Origin: Sphingomonas sp. HITSZ_GF
GTDB taxonomy: Bacteria > Pseudomonadota > Alphaproteobacteria > Sphingomonadales > Sphingomonadaceae
Reading direction: 5' to 3'
Length of the DNA stretch: 64,000 bases
Assembly: GCF_029543155.1 (NCBI RefSeq)
Contig: NZ_JARQXA010000001.1
Location: 372,001 to 436,000, forward strand
The position numbers and the translations under genes are program-made. Under the pieces are notes generated by a model that saw only the letters and a program-made list of their open reading frames with translations, had not been told where the DNA came from and ran no database searches. Positions 8,688-16,970 of the stretch are shown here, piece after piece. The stretch's first letter is position 1; each line of letters starts with the position of its first letter.

Positions 8688-9224
8688 ATGGCTAGATCGA
8701 CACGCTCGACCGACTGGGGCTTCCCGCGCTGGCGCGCCTATGGCGCCGAGCGCGAGGCGGTGCAGGTGCGGATGTGTGATCGCCATGGCTGCGACCAGCC
8801 GGGCGACCGGCCCGCGCCGAAATCGCCGAACAGCCGCGAGCGCTGGTATTTCTGCGAGACCCATGCAGCCGAGTACAACCGCAACTGGGACTATTTCGCC
8901 GGCCTCACCGCCGAGGAGGCAGCCCAGCGCGAGGCGGACGAGCGGCGCGACGCATCGGGTTTCGCCGAGGCGAAGTACAATGGTTGGGCAGGGCCGGGCG
9001 ACGGCAGCCGCTCGCGCGACGAGATGAAGGCGCTCGAAGTGCTCGAGCTTGAAGTCGATGCCGATTTCGAAACGGTGCGCATGAGCTATCGCCGGCTCGC
9101 CAAGGTAAACCATCCGGACGTGAACCAGAACGACGCCGAGGCGGCCAAGCGCTTCCAGGCGATCCAGGCCGCCTATGACGTGCTCAAGGCCGCCGAGGAG
9201 CGGCGCACCTGGAAGGGCGATTGA
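8688..9224 (+). CDS. J-domain (DnaJ-like) protein
   Basis: The C-terminal 60 residues form a J domain (ALEVLELEVDADFETVRMSY with the essential HPD in NHPDVNQND), which stimulates the ATPase of a DnaK-type chaperone. The first 80 residues are unusual: MCDRHGCDQPG and FCETHAAEYN give a Cys/His set that could bind zinc. Gly/Phe-rich and substrate-binding parts of true DnaJ are absent, so this is a class III J protein of 178 residues. It begins just after rnpB and overlaps the next gene by four bases. Confidence 0.85.
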   Translation: MARSTRSTDWGFPRWRAYGAEREAVQVRMCDRHGCDQPGDRPAPKSPNSRERWYFCETHAAEYNRNWDYFAGLTAEEAAQREADERRDASGFAEAKYNGWAGPGDGSRSRDEMKALEVLELEVDADFETVRMSYRRLAKVNHPDVNQNDAEAAKRFQAIQAAYDVLKAAEERRTWKGD

Positions 9225-9529
9225 AGCTCCGCGTCCGCTCCAACTGGGACCATACGATCCTGGTCTGCGCCAAATGCTCGAAGAAGCTGGACGGCGGTTT
9301 CGGGCCGAAGGGCCGCACCCCGCTCGCCAAGGCGCTGCGCAAGCATCTGGGCCTCAAGAAGGGTCGCAAGGCCGAGGCGGGGATCGTCGAGGTGAAGTGC
9401 ATGGGCATCTGCCCGCGCGGCGCGGTGACGGTGATCGACGCCGGCGGGCCGAGGGAATGGCTGATCGTGCCCAAGGGCGCCGATCTCGACGGTGTCGCGG
9501 ACGAACTCGGGCTCGGCCGCGACCGCTAG
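9221..9529 (+). CDS. (2Fe-2S) thioredoxin-like ferredoxin
   Basis: A 102-residue protein with four cysteines in the pattern CAKCSKKL ... VKCMGICPRGAV, typical of thioredoxin-fold [2Fe-2S] ferredoxins. It would carry electrons in the cytoplasm. The TTG start overlaps the stop of the J-domain gene (TTGA), so the two are almost certainly co-translated. The physiological partner cannot be told from the sequence. A link to Fe-S protein folding with the J-domain partner is a guess. Confidence 0.7.
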   Translation: MKLRVRSNWDHTILVCAKCSKKLDGGFGPKGRTPLAKALRKHLGLKKGRKAEAGIVEVKCMGICPRGAVTVIDAGGPREWLIVPKGADLDGVADELGLGRDR

Positions 9530-9532
9530 CCG

Positions 9533-11593
9533 CTATTTGCCGTCCACCGGGCGCGACAGGTTGAGCCGGCGGATCTCGCGAATCCGGTCGCCGGTCACCG
9601 TGCCTTCGATCAGCTCGGTGCCCGACAGCGCGAAGATCCGCCCGTCGGTGAAGATCGGGCGGGTGTTGCCGTACCAGTCGATGCACGAGACTTCGCATTT
9701 GTAGCTCTCGTCGACCGCCGCATCGCCCTTGGTCGATTCCAGCTCGCCGATGCGGCGGGCCTGGCGCCGGGTGTCGACGGCGAGGAAGCTCACGTCCGAG
9801 GCTTCGCTGCGCCACCACCAATTGTCGTCGTCGCCGCGCGCAACGGTGGGCAGGCCGAACAGCCCATCGCCCTTGGGCCCGATCATCGCGTTGAACGCAT
9901 GGCTGCGGCCCTCGCTCTCGAACCGGTCGGCAAGCAGCACCGGCACGGTGAGATGCGGCGTGCGCGACAGGTCGAGCACGCTGACGCTCAGGCCCTTCTG
10001 GTCGCGATAGCCGTCGAGCATCATGTCGTCGCCCATCCGCTCGAGCCGGTTGAGATTGTGCGGCACGCTGAGCGTGGTCGGGCTGCCGCCGCGCAGCGGC
10101 AGCGCGACCACGGTGGCGCTGCCCGGCACTTCGTCCTTCTCGGGCGGCCGGACGTGCCAGCTCTGGCGGCCGGCATAGACGACGTACTTATCGGTGAAGC
10201 GGTTCTCGATATAGTTGCTGCCCACCGAAGGCGCGTAGCGATAGGCGCGGCGCGGGGCCCGGCCGGGCGTGTTGCCGAAGGCGGAGAGCGGCACGTCGAG
10301 CAGCTTGAGCGGCTTGACCAGGCTGCGCCGGTCGCGATCGGCATCCCTCTCGTCGCAGGCGATCGGGACGAAGCGGAGCAGCGCACGCAGCCGGCCGCCG
10401 CTCACATCGAAGGAGAACTGGTCGCTCGGCAGGCCCGCCGCGGCCATCGCGGTGGGCGGGGCGCCGTTCACCGGCAGGCGGAAGGCCATCGCCGGATGCC
10501 CCTCCGACGGGCCCTTGCGGCCCCAGGTGCCGCACTTGCCGCCCTTCGCCCAGCCATAGGTGTCATATTCGTTCCAGCCGGGCGTCACCCACAGATAGAC
10601 GTCGCTCGGCGTCACATAGAATTCGCGCTGGGGCGGGCCCATCACCGCGGTGGCGCGGCAGGCGAGGTCGCCACCCCTGGCGACGGGGCCGAGCGGGCAG
10701 ACCGAGACGGTATGCACGGTCGGCTGGAGCGTGGGCTGCACCGGCTTGTAGATGCTGCGCGCATCGAACAGGTGGCGGCCGGGCATCTTGCTGTCGTCAC
10801 GCTCCTTCTCGGGCACCCAGCGGCGGATCAGCGGCCAGTCGAACTTCTTGTCCGGATCGACGTCGGACAGGTCGAGCGGCGAATAGACGACCAGGCTGTC
10901 GCCCACGAGCCGGGTCGCATAGTTGCTGGTGTCGTAATAGTCGTCGGACGAGAGCAGGAAGGTGCCGCGGCGCTCCAGCTTGCCGCTCGGGCCAAGGCGG
11001 AAGACCGAAAGCTCGGTCGCGTCCTCGCGATAGGAATAGCCGGTGATGAGGACCTGGTTCCCCGCGACCAGCATCTCGTCATACCACATGTCGTCGCTGG
11101 CATCGCGATAGACATTGGCGCGGTCGACCAGCTTGAGGCCGTTGCCGCCGGTATCGATCGAGAAGATGCGCCCGTCCTGCAGCACCAGCAGGAAGCGGCC
11201 GATCTGCTTGACGATGTCGCCTTCGTCGACCCCGGCTTCCTGGACATTGGTGATCGTCGCCGGCTTGGACGTGATGCGTGAGCCGGTGACGACGACCGAA
11301 TCGTTGGCGGTATCCGGCGGGCAGAGCTTCGGATCGGTGCAGGGCACGTCCTGCGGCACGTTCTGGGCGACGCGGAACGGCTGGAACAGCCCGGCCCACA
11401 GATCGCGCAGCTTGGCCTCGCGCTGCACGCGGCGCAGATAGGTGCGCAGCTCGGCCTCGCTGGCGAAGCGTTCGAGCCGCGGTGCAACCAGGCCGGGGGG
11501 AAGGGGGGCGGTGGGCGATGCCTGCTGCGCCTGAGCAGCCGGCGCTAGCGCGGCGAGCGCCAGCATGAAGGACAAGCCGCGAACCATGGTCAT
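9533..11593 (-). CDS. secreted beta-propeller domain protein
   Basis: A 686-residue exported protein. The signal peptide MTMVRGLSFMLALAALAPAAQAQ ends in AQA-Q and is likely cut by signal peptidase I. The mature part resembles the bacterial C-terminal beta-propeller family (PF09826): it opens with a helical segment (FASEAELRTYLRRVQ), then VVVTGSRI and EAGVDEGDIVKQIGRFLLVL, which is the hallmark stretch of that family, then repeated blade-like beta segments. The function of the family is unclear; it is likely periplasmic. The start is the ATG at the signal peptide; the open frame continues upstream but without coding character. Confidence 0.8.
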   Translation of the reverse strand: MTMVRGLSFMLALAALAPAAQAQQASPTAPLPPGLVAPRLERFASEAELRTYLRRVQREAKLRDLWAGLFQPFRVAQNVPQDVPCTDPKLCPPDTANDSVVVTGSRITSKPATITNVQEAGVDEGDIVKQIGRFLLVLQDGRIFSIDTGGNGLKLVDRANVYRDASDDMWYDEMLVAGNQVLITGYSYREDATELSVFRLGPSGKLERRGTFLLSSDDYYDTSNYATRLVGDSLVVYSPLDLSDVDPDKKFDWPLIRRWVPEKERDDSKMPGRHLFDARSIYKPVQPTLQPTVHTVSVCPLGPVARGGDLACRATAVMGPPQREFYVTPSDVYLWVTPGWNEYDTYGWAKGGKCGTWGRKGPSEGHPAMAFRLPVNGAPPTAMAAAGLPSDQFSFDVSGGRLRALLRFVPIACDERDADRDRRSLVKPLKLLDVPLSAFGNTPGRAPRRAYRYAPSVGSNYIENRFTDKYVVYAGRQSWHVRPPEKDEVPGSATVVALPLRGGSPTTLSVPHNLNRLERMGDDMMLDGYRDQKGLSVSVLDLSRTPHLTVPVLLADRFESEGRSHAFNAMIGPKGDGLFGLPTVARGDDDNWWWRSEASDVSFLAVDTRRQARRIGELESTKGDAAVDESYKCEVSCIDWYGNTRPIFTDGRIFALSGTELIEGTVTGDRIREIRRLNLSRPVDGK

Positions 11594-11652
11594 GGAACCC
11601 TTCCCCCTTTTGCGGGGAGGATAGGCGATCCGCTCAGCCTGCCAAGCGGATT

Positions 11653-12060
11653 TCAGTCCGCGTAGCGCTGCGCCGTCTCGCGCACCAGCGCGATCATGTT
11701 CGGGATGCCCTGCGTCCGGTTCGAGCTGAGCTGGTTCTTCAGGTCGAACGGGGCGAGGGCGCCTTCGATGTCTGCGTCCAGGATCTCGGCCGGGGCCTTG
11801 TCCTGCACCGTCAGCAGCACCAGCGCGATGATTCCCTTGGTGATCGCCGCGTTGGAATCGGCCAGGAAATGCAGCCGACCGTCGTCGAGACGGGTGGGAT
11901 AGACCCACACCGCGGCCGAGCAGCCGCGGACCAGGGTAGCGTCGGTCTTGAGCGCTTCGGGCATGTCTTCCAGCCCGCGGCCCAGATCGATCAACAGGCG
12001 ATAGCGGTCATCGGCTTCGAGGAACGCATATTCGTCCTGCAGGTCGGCGAGGCTGGTCAT
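11653..12060 (-). CDS. sufE: cysteine desulfuration protein SufE
   Basis: SufE takes the persulfide sulfur from the cysteine desulfurase SufS and hands it on for Fe-S cluster assembly. The 135-residue protein has the family start SLADLQDEYAFLEADDRYRL and the active cysteine in VRGCSAAVWV. The end PNMIALVRETAQ is also typical. The chosen ATG matches the usual N-terminus. No other suf gene is nearby, so it stands alone. It is 59 bases upstream of the beta-propeller gene, possibly in the same transcript. Confidence 0.9.
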   Translation of the reverse strand: MTSLADLQDEYAFLEADDRYRLLIDLGRGLEDMPEALKTDATLVRGCSAAVWVYPTRLDDGRLHFLADSNAAITKGIIALVLLTVQDKAPAEILDADIEGALAPFDLKNQLSSNRTQGIPNMIALVRETAQRYAD

Positions 12061-12110
12061 GGGTGGCGCTATAGCGGTCCTGCGCCGCTCGCCTAGCCCC
12101 GCTCTGTCTT

Positions 12111-12194
12111 CCGTCATCCCCGCGCAGGCGGGGATCCAGCGCCAAGAGCGACGTCGCTTGTTACCCTGGATCCCCGCCTGCGCGGGGATGACGG
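12111..12194. repeat. intergenic inverted repeat, CCGTCATCCCCG family
   Basis: Two perfect 29-base arms (12111-12139 and 12166-12194) with core CCCCGCGCAGGCGGGG flank a 26-base spacer. It lies between sufE and the first psp-linked gene. Each arm is itself a small palindrome, so a cruciform or double hairpin in RNA is possible. Confidence 0.85.
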
Positions 12195-12213
12195 GATGGA
12201 AAGCGACGGCTCC

Positions 12214-12462
12214 TTACAAATCCACCCCGGCCGCGATCGCTTCGAGCTTGCGAATGCGCTCCTTGAGGTCGGCGATCTCGATCCGCGAGCCTGCGGTCGG
12301 GGCGCCCACCGGAGCGGCATCCGGCGCGTGCAGCGCGTTCAGCTCCTGGCGCTTGAGGGCGAGCCAGCCGCGCCAGCCCGAAAGCCCGGCGGTGGTGATC
12401 ATGCCGAGCCCGGCGAGGCCGGAAACGGCGAGCGTGAGATACATGGTCGGATCCTGGGTCAC
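12214..12462 (-). CDS. psp-linked small membrane protein 1
   Basis: An 82-residue protein with one N-terminal transmembrane helix (YLTLAVSGLAGLGMITTAGL), a basic stretch after it (LKRQELNALH), and a charged C-terminal helix (EIADLKERIRKLEAIAAG) that should form a coiled coil. The GTG start follows a good GGGAGG; an ATG lies six codons inside. It is the last gene of the psp cluster. It shares the membrane-anchor-plus-coiled-coil plan of PspB but lacks the EIxSLR ending of its neighbours. Function unknown, probably envelope stress. Confidence 0.65.
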   Translation of the reverse strand: MTQDPTMYLTLAVSGLAGLGMITTAGLSGWRGWLALKRQELNALHAPDAAPVGAPTAGSRIEIADLKERIRKLEAIAAGVDL

Positions 12463-12485
12463 GTCGTGCCTCCCTTGGTCTGACG

Positions 12486-12758
12486 TCAGTTCTTGTCGCG
12501 CAGCGATTCGATCTCGCGATCGAGGCGGACGCTGCCTTCGGTGTCGGTAACCACGCGCTCGAGGACCTGGACGCGCTCCTTGAGAGCGCGGATCTCGTCC
12601 TTGAGGCGGGCATTCTCGGCGGCGGAGACGCTATCCGCGGCGCCGCCGCGATAGACCTCGTTGCCGTCCTTGTCCTTGTGGATGCCGTAGCGCGCCTTGA
12701 GCACGCTGCCGATCGTGACGATCACGATAATCGCGAAAACCATCTCGAACGGGTTCAT
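12486..12758 (-). CDS. psp-linked small membrane protein 2 (PspB-like)
   Basis: A 90-residue protein: an N-terminal membrane helix (MVFAIIVIVTIGSVL), a juxtamembrane KARYGIHKDKDGNEV segment, and a coiled coil that ends in VLERVVTD and EIESLRDKN. The same tail motif recurs in four neighbouring small proteins and, in part, in PspC. AAGGAGG precedes the ATG. By structure it resembles PspB, a membrane partner of PspA and PspC, but it is distinct from the pspB gene further upstream. Its role is inferred from position in the pspA operon. Confidence 0.7.
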   Translation of the reverse strand: MNPFEMVFAIIVIVTIGSVLKARYGIHKDKDGNEVYRGGAADSVSAAENARLKDEIRALKERVQVLERVVTDTEGSVRLDREIESLRDKN

Positions 12759-12788
12759 TCCACACCTCCTTCAAACACGCTGGGCGGA

Positions 12789-12914
12789 TCAGTTCTGCTG
12801 GGCGGCCCGGGCGAGCCGCTCGGCGCGGCGGACGGGGCGATCACGCATTTCCGCGAGGTACATAGCTCCCCCGCACAGTGCCGTCAGCACTGCGACCATC
12901 ACAATCGCAATCAT
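12789..12914 (-). CDS. psp-linked 41-residue membrane peptide
   Basis: A very short gene. The product begins MIAIVMVAVLTALCGGAMYL, one transmembrane helix, followed by a basic tail (MRDRPVRRAERLARAAQQN). AGAGGAAG lies about 8 bases before the ATG. It fits neatly in the 205-base gap between two psp-linked genes and has the same orientation. It lacks the coiled coil of the others. The basic tail may bind acidic lipids or PspA; this is inference. It would be missed by a length cut-off. Confidence 0.6.
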   Translation of the reverse strand: MIAIVMVAVLTALCGGAMYLAEMRDRPVRRAERLARAAQQN

Positions 12915-12963
12915 GTTGGACTTCCTCTTTACTGGCGGCGATCTTGGGCGCCGCGATGGGTCT

Positions 12964-13233
12964 TCAGTTCAGCGGGTTCTCGTCCCGCAGTCGTTCGATC
13001 TCGTCGGAGAGGTCGAGGCCCTTGTCGGTCACGATCCGCTCCAGCACCCGGACCCGCTGCTCCAGCCGCTCGGTCTGGGCGGCATATTGGGCAGCCTTTT
13101 CGGCGACCATCTGCGCTTCCAGCTCCATCTTGCGCTGCTGCAGCGCGAGCCAGGGCTTGAGGAACACGCCGCCGAAGATGGCGAGCAGTCCGCAGCAGAT
13201 GCCCAGGATGGGGATGAGCAGGGGGCTGATCAT
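12964..13233 (-). CDS. psp-linked small membrane protein 3
   Basis: An 89-residue protein with one or two N-terminal hydrophobic turns (LLIPILGICCGLLAIFGGVF), then a long helix rich in Glu, Gln and Arg, ending in VLERIVTD and DEIERLRDENPLN. The coiled coil begins at about residue 35. It lacks the KHGYP segment of genes 2, 4 and 5. Same strand and close spacing as its neighbours indicate one operon. No function is known to me; the tail motif ties it to the psp-linked family. Confidence 0.68.
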   Translation of the reverse strand: MISPLLIPILGICCGLLAIFGGVFLKPWLALQQRKMELEAQMVAEKAAQYAAQTERLEQRVRVLERIVTDKGLDLSDEIERLRDENPLN

Positions 13234-13245
13234 GATCGTGTCTCC

Positions 13246-13560
13246 TCAGTTGCGCGGGCTGCGCAGGGCTTCGATCTCGCGATCGAGGCTGTGCGAGCTG
13301 TCGGTCACGATCCGCTCGACATTGGCGAGCCGGTCCTTGATCGACCCCAGTTCCGCACGGAGCTGGGCATTCTCCTGGCTCAGGAGCTTGATCCGCTCCA
13401 TCGCCGCGTCGTCGTTCTTCGGATAGACTGCCTGGCCCCAGGCGCCATCCAGCGGATAGCCGTGCTTGATGCGGAGCCAGGTGGTGAACACCCAGCCTGC
13501 CACCGCGAGCGCACCGATGATCAGGGCGACGGGGGCAAAGGCTGCGAAGGGAAAGCTCAT
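13246..13560 (-). CDS. psp-linked small membrane protein 4
   Basis: A 104-residue protein: membrane helix (VALIIGALAVAGWVFTTWL), then LRIKHGYPLDGAWGQAVYPK, then a coiled coil (MERIKLLSQENAQLRAELG) ending in NVERIVTD and DREIEALRSPRN. The KHGYP segment is shared with the next gene upstream and, in altered form, with gene 2. Spacing to gene 3 is 12 bases. The pattern suggests descent from a common ancestor by tandem duplication. Confidence 0.7.
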   Translation of the reverse strand: MSFPFAAFAPVALIIGALAVAGWVFTTWLRIKHGYPLDGAWGQAVYPKNDDAAMERIKLLSQENAQLRAELGSIKDRLANVERIVTDSSHSLDREIEALRSPRN

Positions 13561-13571
13561 CGTCTCGCTCC

Positions 13572-13880
13572 TCAGCGCAGGCTGTCGATTTCGCGGGCCA
13601 CTCGCTCGGCGGGATCGGTGGCGATCCGCTCGAGCACTGCGATCCGCTCCTCGAGCCGCGAGATCTGGCCGGTCAGCCGCTCATTCTCGGTGGAGAGCAG
13701 GGCGATCTTGCGCTCGGCCTCCAGGTCGCTGCCGCCCCGCTGTCCGCGGTAGCTGCGGCCGCTGCAATTCTCGTCCTCGACCGGATAGCCGTGCTTTGCG
13801 CGGACCCAGGTCTGGAAGGCCCGGCTCGCCATCACCGCGGCGACGATCAGAACCGGAACCAGCCAACCAAACTCCCTCAT
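13572..13880 (-). CDS. psp-linked small membrane protein 5
   Basis: A 102-residue protein with an N-terminal membrane helix (WLVPVLIVAAVMASRAF), the juxtamembrane WVRAKHGYPVEDENC, and a coiled coil ending in VLERIATD and REIDSLR. It is the closest relative of gene 4 in the row (KHGYP, then a coiled coil of similar length), separated by 11 bases. The protein ends exactly at SLR, as do gene 6 and PspC, so the extreme C-terminus may be a docking tag. That role is inferred. Confidence 0.7.
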   Translation of the reverse strand: MREFGWLVPVLIVAAVMASRAFQTWVRAKHGYPVEDENCSGRSYRGQRGGSDLEAERKIALLSTENERLTGQISRLEERIAVLERIATDPAERVAREIDSLR

Positions 13881-13907
13881 GTCTTCCTCCTGTTGACTGC
13901 CCGGCGT

Positions 13908-14153
13908 TCAGCGCAGGCTGTCGATCTCTGCCTCAAGCCGGCGCGGCTGATCGGTGACGATCTCCTCCAGCACGGCGAGGCGGTTGTGCATATCGAGCGT
14001 TTCGCGACGCTGGAGGCCCTGCTCCCGGGCTTCCGGGGCGGTGCGGGCGGCATCTGCCAGTGCCCGCTTCACCTTCCGCTGCGCGAGGGACTGGATGGCC
14101 AGCGTTCCCATGCTGCCTGCAACCATTCCCAGTATGATCGGCGTCGGATCCAT
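13908..14153 (-). CDS. psp-linked small membrane protein 6
   Basis: An 81-residue protein. The N-terminus (PIILGMVAGSMGTLAIQSL) is a short hydrophobic helix, followed by a basic amphipathic stretch (AQRKVKRALADAAR) and a coiled coil that ends in VLEEIVTD and EAEIDSLR. It lies 28 bases downstream of pspC. The membrane segment is weaker than in the others, so it could bind the membrane surface rather than span it. Confidence 0.68.
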   Translation of the reverse strand: MDPTPIILGMVAGSMGTLAIQSLAQRKVKRALADAARTAPEAREQGLQRRETLDMHNRLAVLEEIVTDQPRRLEAEIDSLR

Positions 14154-14181
14154 GTCTCTTCCCCTTTTGACCGCCTGCGCC

Positions 14182-14556
14182 TCAGCGCAGGCTGTCGATC
14201 TCGTCGGCGAGGCGCGTGTTGCGGCTCGTATAATACATCTCGATATCGGCCATGCGGCGGTCGATGTCGCGGAACTTGGAGCGGACCTCGGCGGTGGTGC
14301 GGCTCGGGTTGGAGCGGACGCCCTGCCAGAACTTCGCTTCTTCCGGGCCCTGGTAGAGGCCGTAGGGCTTGTTCGGCGCCATCCAGGCGATCAGCACATA
14401 GGCGACCAGGTTGATCGGGAAGATCCCGAAGGACAGCAGCACGAAGCCGAGGCGGAGCCAGATGGCGTCGATGCCGGTATAGTCCGCAAGCCCCGAGCAG
14501 ACGCCCAGCCACTTGCCGTTGGCCTTGTCGAGATAGAATTTGGTACGGCTCGACAT
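14182..14556 (-). CDS. pspC: envelope stress protein PspC
   Basis: PspC is an inner-membrane sensor that, with PspB, draws PspA away from PspF under stress. The PspC domain is at residues 1-65: FYLDKANGKWLGVCSGLADY, then AIWLRLGFVLLSFGI and a second hydrophobic segment (LVAYVLIAWMAP). The rest is cytoplasmic or periplasmic and ends in MADIEMYYTSRN and ADEIDSLR, so it carries the same C-terminal tag as the small proteins downstream. At 124 residues it is close to the family size. It follows pspB by two bases. Confidence 0.9.
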   Translation of the reverse strand: MSSRTKFYLDKANGKWLGVCSGLADYTGIDAIWLRLGFVLLSFGIFPINLVAYVLIAWMAPNKPYGLYQGPEEAKFWQGVRSNPSRTTAEVRSKFRDIDRRMADIEMYYTSRNTRLADEIDSLR

Positions 14557-14558
14557 GA

Positions 14559-14831
14559 TCAGTTCCTCCGCGAGATATCGTAGGGGCTCTCCTCGGGGCG
14601 GTCGCCACGCAGGGGCCGGAAGTCGGGGTTGTCGGCGGCGATGATCCGCTCGATCGTGAGCAGGCGCTCTTCGAGCTGGCGGGCTGTGTAGTGCAGCTCG
14701 TCGAGCAGCTTCTCATCCTCGCCCGTGATCGTCGCCGACTGCTTCCACTTCGTGATGTAGTGCATGATCACCCAGGGGAGCCCGATGAAGAGCATCCCGA
14801 CGATCATGATCGGCAGAAAGACTTCCTCCAT
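14559..14831 (-). CDS. pspB: envelope stress protein PspB
   Basis: A 90-residue protein of PspB type: an N-terminal membrane helix (LPIMIVGMLFIGLPWVIMHY), then KWKQSATITGEDEKLLDELH and a coiled coil with QLEERLLTIERIIAADNPDF. That last motif is the probable ancestor of the ERIVTD motif in the psp-linked small proteins. The tail PLRGDRPEESPYDISRRN is longer than in enteric PspB. It starts three bases after the pspA stop, so the three genes are one transcription unit. Confidence 0.85.
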   Translation of the reverse strand: MEEVFLPIMIVGMLFIGLPWVIMHYITKWKQSATITGEDEKLLDELHYTARQLEERLLTIERIIAADNPDFRPLRGDRPEESPYDISRRN

Positions 14832-14834
14832 GGC

Positions 14835-15503
14835 TTAGGCTCCCTTTGCCAGGCGGGCCTTCAGCGCCTCGAGTTCGGCATCGACCTTCTCCGACGAGCG
14901 GAGTTCGGCGATTTCCTCGTCGAGCGTCTTGGGCGCGCCGCCCAGGCCAGCCGCATCGGCGCGGCCCTCGGCCAGGTCGACCCGGCGCTCGAGCACGTCG
15001 AAGCGCGAGAAGGCGTCCTGCATGCGGCTGCCATTGGTCATCTCGCGCAGGCGCACCCGGTTGTTGGCGCTTTCCATGCGGGTGACGATCGAGTTCTGGC
15101 GGGCACGCGCCTCGCGCAGCTTGGTCTGGAGCTTGTTGATGTCCTCTTCCGAAGCCTTCAGGGCCTCGTCGAGCACCGAAATCTCCTCCGAAAGCTGCTC
15201 GCACATGTCGGCGGCCTTCTGCTTCTCGACCAGCGCGGCCTTGGCCAGGTCCTCGCGGCCCTTCGAGAGCGCCAGCTCGGCCTTCTCGGTCCAGCTCTCC
15301 TGGAGCTTCTCGAGCTTGGCGATGTGGCGGCGCATCTCCTTCTGGTCCGCAATCGTGCGGGCAGCAGAAGCGCGGACCTCGACCAGAGTCTCTTCCATCT
15401 CGAGGATGATCATGCGGACCATCTTCGCCGGGTCCTCCGCCTTGTCGAGCAGATCGGTGACGTTGGCGGCGATGATGTCCCGGGTTCGCGAGAAGATACC
15501 CAT
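14835..15503 (-). CDS. pspA: phage shock protein A
   Basis: PspA is a peripheral membrane protein that forms ESCRT-III-like assemblies to stabilise a damaged inner membrane and inhibits PspF in unstressed cells. The 222 residues are almost wholly helical. The N-terminal amphipathic helix MGIFSRTRDIIAANVTDLLD, the EDPAKMVRMIILEMEETL segment and the long coiled coil (90-160) are standard. The ATG has a GAAGGAG site. Upstream, a 39-residue peptide gene and a sigma-54 promoter precede it. Confidence 0.95.
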   Translation of the reverse strand: MGIFSRTRDIIAANVTDLLDKAEDPAKMVRMIILEMEETLVEVRASAARTIADQKEMRRHIAKLEKLQESWTEKAELALSKGREDLAKAALVEKQKAADMCEQLSEEISVLDEALKASEEDINKLQTKLREARARQNSIVTRMESANNRVRLREMTNGSRMQDAFSRFDVLERRVDLAEGRADAAGLGGAPKTLDEEIAELRSSEKVDAELEALKARLAKGA

Positions 15504-15609
15504 TTCGTCGTTACTCCTTCGTTTTGTTTCCTGCCGGGAGGGGCCTAGGGGGTGACCCCTCCCGTCAGGTGTGCCGCTCGCGAGGGGAAGCGAGCGGGGG
15601 ACCCTGTTG

Positions 15610-15729
15610 TCAGGCGAGGACCGCCGGACCAACCGCGCCGGCCATGAAGACCAGGCCTGCCGCGACCGAAAAGGCCACTGCGAAGAAGGCGTTGCGGTAG
15701 TAGGCGGCGTTGTTGGCGTTGGCGTTCAT
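15610..15729 (-). CDS. 39-residue membrane peptide at the head of the psp operon
   Basis: A short gene between the sigma-54 promoter and pspA. The peptide starts MNANANNAAYYRNAFFAVAF and continues as one hydrophobic helix to a C-terminal VLA. TTCAGGACG upstream of the ATG gives a fair ribosome binding site. Codon use fits the region. As the first reading frame after the promoter, it would be induced with pspA. It is too short for homology by eye; a regulatory or membrane-sensing role is speculation. Confidence 0.55.
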   Translation of the reverse strand: MNANANNAAYYRNAFFAVAFSVAAGLVFMAGAVGPAVLA

Positions 15730-15788
15730 TGTGTTCGTCCTGAACCTTGGCGTTTCGATTGGCCCGTCAGTGGGCTTGCCCAATGCAT

Positions 15789-15805
15789 TGCAGGGGGCGT
15801 GCCAA
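15789..15805 (-). promoter_or_regulatory. sigma-54 (-24/-12) promoter of the psp operon
   Basis: On the minus strand the sequence reads TTGGCACGCCCCCTGCA. It matches the sigma-54 consensus TGGCAC-N5-TTGC with exact GG-to-GC spacing; only one T of the -12 box differs. It faces the 39-residue gene and pspA, and the activator PspF is encoded divergently, as expected for sigma-54 control. Confidence 0.85.
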
Positions 15806-15817
15806 TTTGTGAAAACC

Positions 15818-15884
15818 GCAGAAATCTGCCGTTTTTGCCGTTCACAAGGCGTTCAGCTGGCGGATTTTACTTGCCAACTGTTGG
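15818..15884. promoter_or_regulatory. possible PspF binding sites upstream of the psp promoter
   Basis: Two inverted repeats lie between the sigma-54 promoter and pspF: GCAGAAATCTGC (15818-15829) and CCAACTGTTGG (15874-15884). Enhancer-binding proteins bind such sites 80-150 bases upstream of the promoter and often repress their own gene from them. Placement fits; identity is inferred. Confidence 0.4.
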
Positions 15885-15906
15885 GAAAATACACCAAGGA
15901 TTTGGC

Positions 15907-16950
<1,044 letters not shown>

Positions 16951-16970
16951 GGCTCGGCGCCTGCCGCGTT

